Positions 62,151 through 64,000 of a stretch of 64,000 nt of DNA are shown in pieces. Within the stretch, counting starts at the first letter, position 1; each line of letters opens with the position of its first letter. The DNA lies in the NCBI GenBank assembly GCA_964559125.1, contig CAZLGW010000032.1, positions 4,377-68,376 of the forward strand, given 5' to 3'. The notes beneath the pieces are model-generated. The model had not been told where the DNA came from. It did no database searches and saw only the letters and a program-made list of their open reading frames with translations. A program made the position numbers and the translations under genes. The stretch is from Ravibacter sp964559125. GTDB lineage: Bacteria; Bacteroidota; Bacteroidia; Cytophagales; Spirosomataceae.

Positions 62151-62215
62151 AGCTGTCAGTTATCAGAAATCAGCCCCGTATTCGGCTGACTGCTGATAAC
62201 TGACCACTGACAGCT
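62151..62215. repeat. Imperfect palindromic TCAGTTATCAG tract
   Basis: The region between nagB and the next gene is almost a single palindrome: AGCTGTCAGT (62151-62160) with ACTGACAGCT (62206-62215), GTCAGTTATCAG (62155-62166) with CTGATAACTGAC (62193-62204), and TCAGCC (62170-62175) with GGCTGA (62184-62189). It can terminate nagB transcription or be a member of a dispersed repeat family. Confidence 0.7.
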
Positions 62216-62233
62216 TAAAACCTTTCGACAAAA

Positions 62234-63523
62234 ATGGATCAGTCCTTTGAATCATCTTCCGACCGGAGGGATTTTCTCCGTAAATCCGCCGCGCTGGCGC
62301 TTTCTTTTCCTATGGTCGGACGTGAATTTCTGCCTGGCCTGACTTTTGAATCCCCGGAATTAATGGAAACCGAAAAGAGTATCATCGGGCAGTATGGTCC
62401 CTGGGCGATGTCCCTGCAGAAAGGCCTGCCCAAATTGTCTTTCAGAAACAAGGAATGGACTGATCTCAAAAAATGGAAGGCAGCCGCAAGACAGGAAGCT
62501 GAAAGGTGTGTGGCATCGCCCGGGGCTGATTATACCCCTTCCGTAAAGCTGGAAAGGAAATATGAGTACGACGGCCTTTCCGTAGAAGAGATTTCCTGGG
62601 AACTTCCCTACGGGCGTCCGACGAAAGCAGTGGTACTCAAACCGGCTAATGCTAAAGGCAGGCTTCCGGGAATAATCGGCCTGCACGATCATGGCGGGAA
62701 TAAATACTTTGGCCTGAGAAAAATCACCAGGGTTTCCGACGATCAGCACCCGATGATGAAAGAGCACCAGGAACAATACTATGAAGGAGCTGCCTGGGCC
62801 AATGAGCTGGCCAAAAAAGGTTATGTAGTCCTGGTACATGATACTTTTACCTTCGGGAGCCGGCGGGTCCTGTATGGCGATATGTCGCCGATTAAATGGG
62901 GGGACAACAGCACAGACGGAAAGTCGGATGAGAATCCCGAACTGAGGGAAAATATCACGGAATATAACCGGTGGGCCGGGTACCATGAGCATATCATGGC
63001 CAAATCCCTGTTTTGTGCAGGGACTACCTGGCCGGGAGTTTTCATGAGCGAAGACCGGATTGCGCTCAATATCCTGGCGGCCCGCAGCGACGTAGATGCT
63101 AAAAACCTGGGTTGTGGCGGACTCTCCGGCGGAGGCCTTCGTACCGTTTTCCTGGCTGGTATGGATGAACGGATCAAATGCTGCGTCTGCGTAGGATTCA
63201 TGTCGACATGGAAGGATTTTGCGCTTAATAAATCCTTCACTCATACCTGGATGACCTACGTGCCCATATTACCCAATTCTCTCGATTTCCCGGAAATACT
63301 GGGATTAAGAGTGCCGTTGCCCACTATGGTGCTCAACGATAACCAGGACGGGTTATACACCTTGCCTGAAATGAAAGCCGCCGATAAGATCATGAAAGAC
63401 GTTTTCGTCAAAGCCGGCGCCGCCGACAAATACGACTGCCGCTTTTACGAAGGCCCGCACAAATTCGACCTCGAAATGCAGAGAGATGCGTTTGGGTGGT
63501 TTGATAAGTGGTTGGGGAAATGA
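62234..63523 (+). CDS. Exported alpha/beta-hydrolase (dienelactone hydrolase / acetylxylan-esterase-like)
   Basis: The N-terminus DRRDFLRKSAALALSFPMVG is a twin-arginine-like signal. The alpha/beta-hydrolase core shows PGIIGLHDHGGNKYFGLR, YVVLVHDTFTFGSR, the nucleophile Ser in CGGLSGGGLRTVFLAGMDER, Asp in MVLNDNQDGLY and His in FYEGPHKFDLEMQ. It has 429 residues. It is expected to remove ester groups from sugars or polysaccharides in the periplasm. It follows the GH109-nagB genes on the same strand after a palindromic tract. Confidence 0.85.
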   Translation: MDQSFESSSDRRDFLRKSAALALSFPMVGREFLPGLTFESPELMETEKSIIGQYGPWAMSLQKGLPKLSFRNKEWTDLKKWKAAARQEAERCVASPGADYTPSVKLERKYEYDGLSVEEISWELPYGRPTKAVVLKPANAKGRLPGIIGLHDHGGNKYFGLRKITRVSDDQHPMMKEHQEQYYEGAAWANELAKKGYVVLVHDTFTFGSRRVLYGDMSPIKWGDNSTDGKSDENPELRENITEYNRWAGYHEHIMAKSLFCAGTTWPGVFMSEDRIALNILAARSDVDAKNLGCGGLSGGGLRTVFLAGMDERIKCCVCVGFMSTWKDFALNKSFTHTWMTYVPILPNSLDFPEILGLRVPLPTMVLNDNQDGLYTLPEMKAADKIMKDVFVKAGAADKYDCRFYEGPHKFDLEMQRDAFGWFDKWLGK

Positions 63524-63527
63524 GGTA

Positions 63528-64000
63528 TTAAATCTCAATCAAAACCGAAGTCCCTTTCCCTGGCTCCGACTGCACATCCAGTTTCCCCTTCAGAAAGTCG
63601 ACCCGGTTTTTAATATTGCTCCAACCCATACCACCCGGTTGTTTTAGCAATGCGGTATCAAATCCTTTTCCGTCGTCTTCTACCGTAATAACAAGCAGGT
63701 TTTCCGGTTGGGTTGCATGTACCTGCACCAGCACATGTGCGGCTTCGGCATGTTTGATGGCATTGTTCACCAGTTCCTGTATAATGCGGTACACCGTCAC
63801 TGCGGTAGTTTGCTCAATAGCCGTATGCTCCATACCAATCGACTGGTAGCTGGTGCGGATCGCACCACTGCCGTCAACCTCGTTGCAGAATTCCTTTAAG
63901 GCCGTATCCAGCCCATACCGTACCAGTATTTCGGGCATCATGTTATGTGCTACCCGGCGCATTTCCCTGATCGAGCTGTCGAGCATGTCGAGGCTGCGTT
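63528..64000 (-). CDS. Sensor histidine kinase, 3' part (5' end outside the window)
   Basis: The frame is open to the right edge of the window, so the N-terminal part is missing. Visible are the second helix of the dimerisation domain (REMRRVAHNMMPEILVRYGL) and the ATPase domain with the N box (QELVNNAIKHAEA), G1 (VEDDGKGFD) and G2 (GGMGWSNIKNRVDFL). The pattern fits the HPK7 (NarX/DegS-like) class, which normally pairs with a LuxR-type regulator. It is convergent with the hydrolase gene, with a four-base gap. Confidence 0.9.
   Translation of the reverse strand, partial: RSLDMLDSSIREMRRVAHNMMPEILVRYGLDTALKEFCNEVDGSGAIRTSYQSIGMEHTAIEQTTAVTVYRIIQELVNNAIKHAEAAHVLVQVHATQPENLLVITVEDDGKGFDTALLKQPGGMGWSNIKNRVDFLKGKLDVQSEPGKGTSVLIEI

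Noticed and set aside
1..64000. CRISPR arrays, tRNA or rRNA genes, insertion sequences
   Set aside because: No spaced direct repeats of CRISPR type, no cloverleaf-like sequence and no transposase motif were noticed. The only tandem repeats are the coding repeats at 47654-47884 and the 18-bp pair at 48516-48551.

Overview
The window comes from a member of the Bacteroidota (Bacteroidetes) with a moderate G+C content. The evidence is an ECF sigma factor, a FecR anti-sigma factor and an STN-type SusC followed by SusD; a type IX secretion C-terminal sorting domain; many lipoproteins with a Cys right after the signal peptide; several promoters of the Bacteroidota type (TTTG, about 19 bases, TAnnTTTG); and little use of Shine-Dalgarno sites. 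It looks like a free-living glycan- and acid-sugar-degrading member of the Cytophagales, Chitinophagales or Sphingobacteriales. I cannot fix the genus from sequence alone.

Layout. (1) 1-1504: 3' end of a secreted beta-helix protein with a T9SS tail. (2) 1634-19032: a regulated utilization locus: ECF sigma factor, FecR, SusC with an STN domain, SusD, then secreted enzymes (ceramidase-like, metallophosphoesterase, GH123-like/DUF6067, M20 amidohydrolase), L-rhamnose mutarotase, an ORF6N DNA-binding protein on the other strand, and a pectate-lyase-like beta-helix protein. (3) 19152-28588: a divergent acid-sugar locus. A lipoprotein, an MFS nucleoside-type transporter and a sodium/solute symporter read left. 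LacI, Fe-type alcohol dehydrogenase, DapA-type aldolase, PdxA2 and a DUF1537 four-carbon acid sugar kinase read right as a tightly overlapped operon. Two LacI-type operators lie between them. (4) 28579-35500: lipoproteins, a LytTR response regulator whose phosphoacceptor Asp is Glu, a divergent Crp/Fnr regulator, an OmpA-family protein and an envelope protein with an HExxH motif. (5) 35790-42773: two TonB-dependent receptors; the second has the CxxxM and HxM motifs of copper receptors and sits with a YtkA/FixH-like lipoprotein beside a second Crp/Fnr regulator. (6) 42914-53395: small stress and housekeeping genes (VOC, SRPBCC, LpxK, MenC, DoxX/HxlR, MFS, threonine aldolase, AraC), a frameshifted winged-helix gene and a secreted tandem-repeat protein. 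(7) 53570-58895: PurL, a CDF metal transporter and TruA. (8) 58880-64000: NIPSNAP protein, GH109-like enzyme, NagB, a secreted alpha/beta hydrolase and the 3' end of a histidine kinase.

After start-site correction no gene-free stretch is longer than 300 bases. I saw no tRNA, rRNA, CRISPR array, transposase or prophage module. Most of the window is ordinary Bacteroidota biology. The signals I consider most worth following are regulatory: a shared TGAC-N4-GTCA palindrome upstream of both Crp/Fnr genes, whose recognition helices share the residues SLSRIRK; the Glu-for-Asp LytTR regulator driven from the same divergent region; a perfect 14+14 inverted repeat inside the ORF6N gene; an 18-bp tandem direct repeat between the hxlR promoter and its start codon; and a cluster of four related GTCT/AGAC stem-loops. 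Family names are given from memory of motifs and no database search was run.
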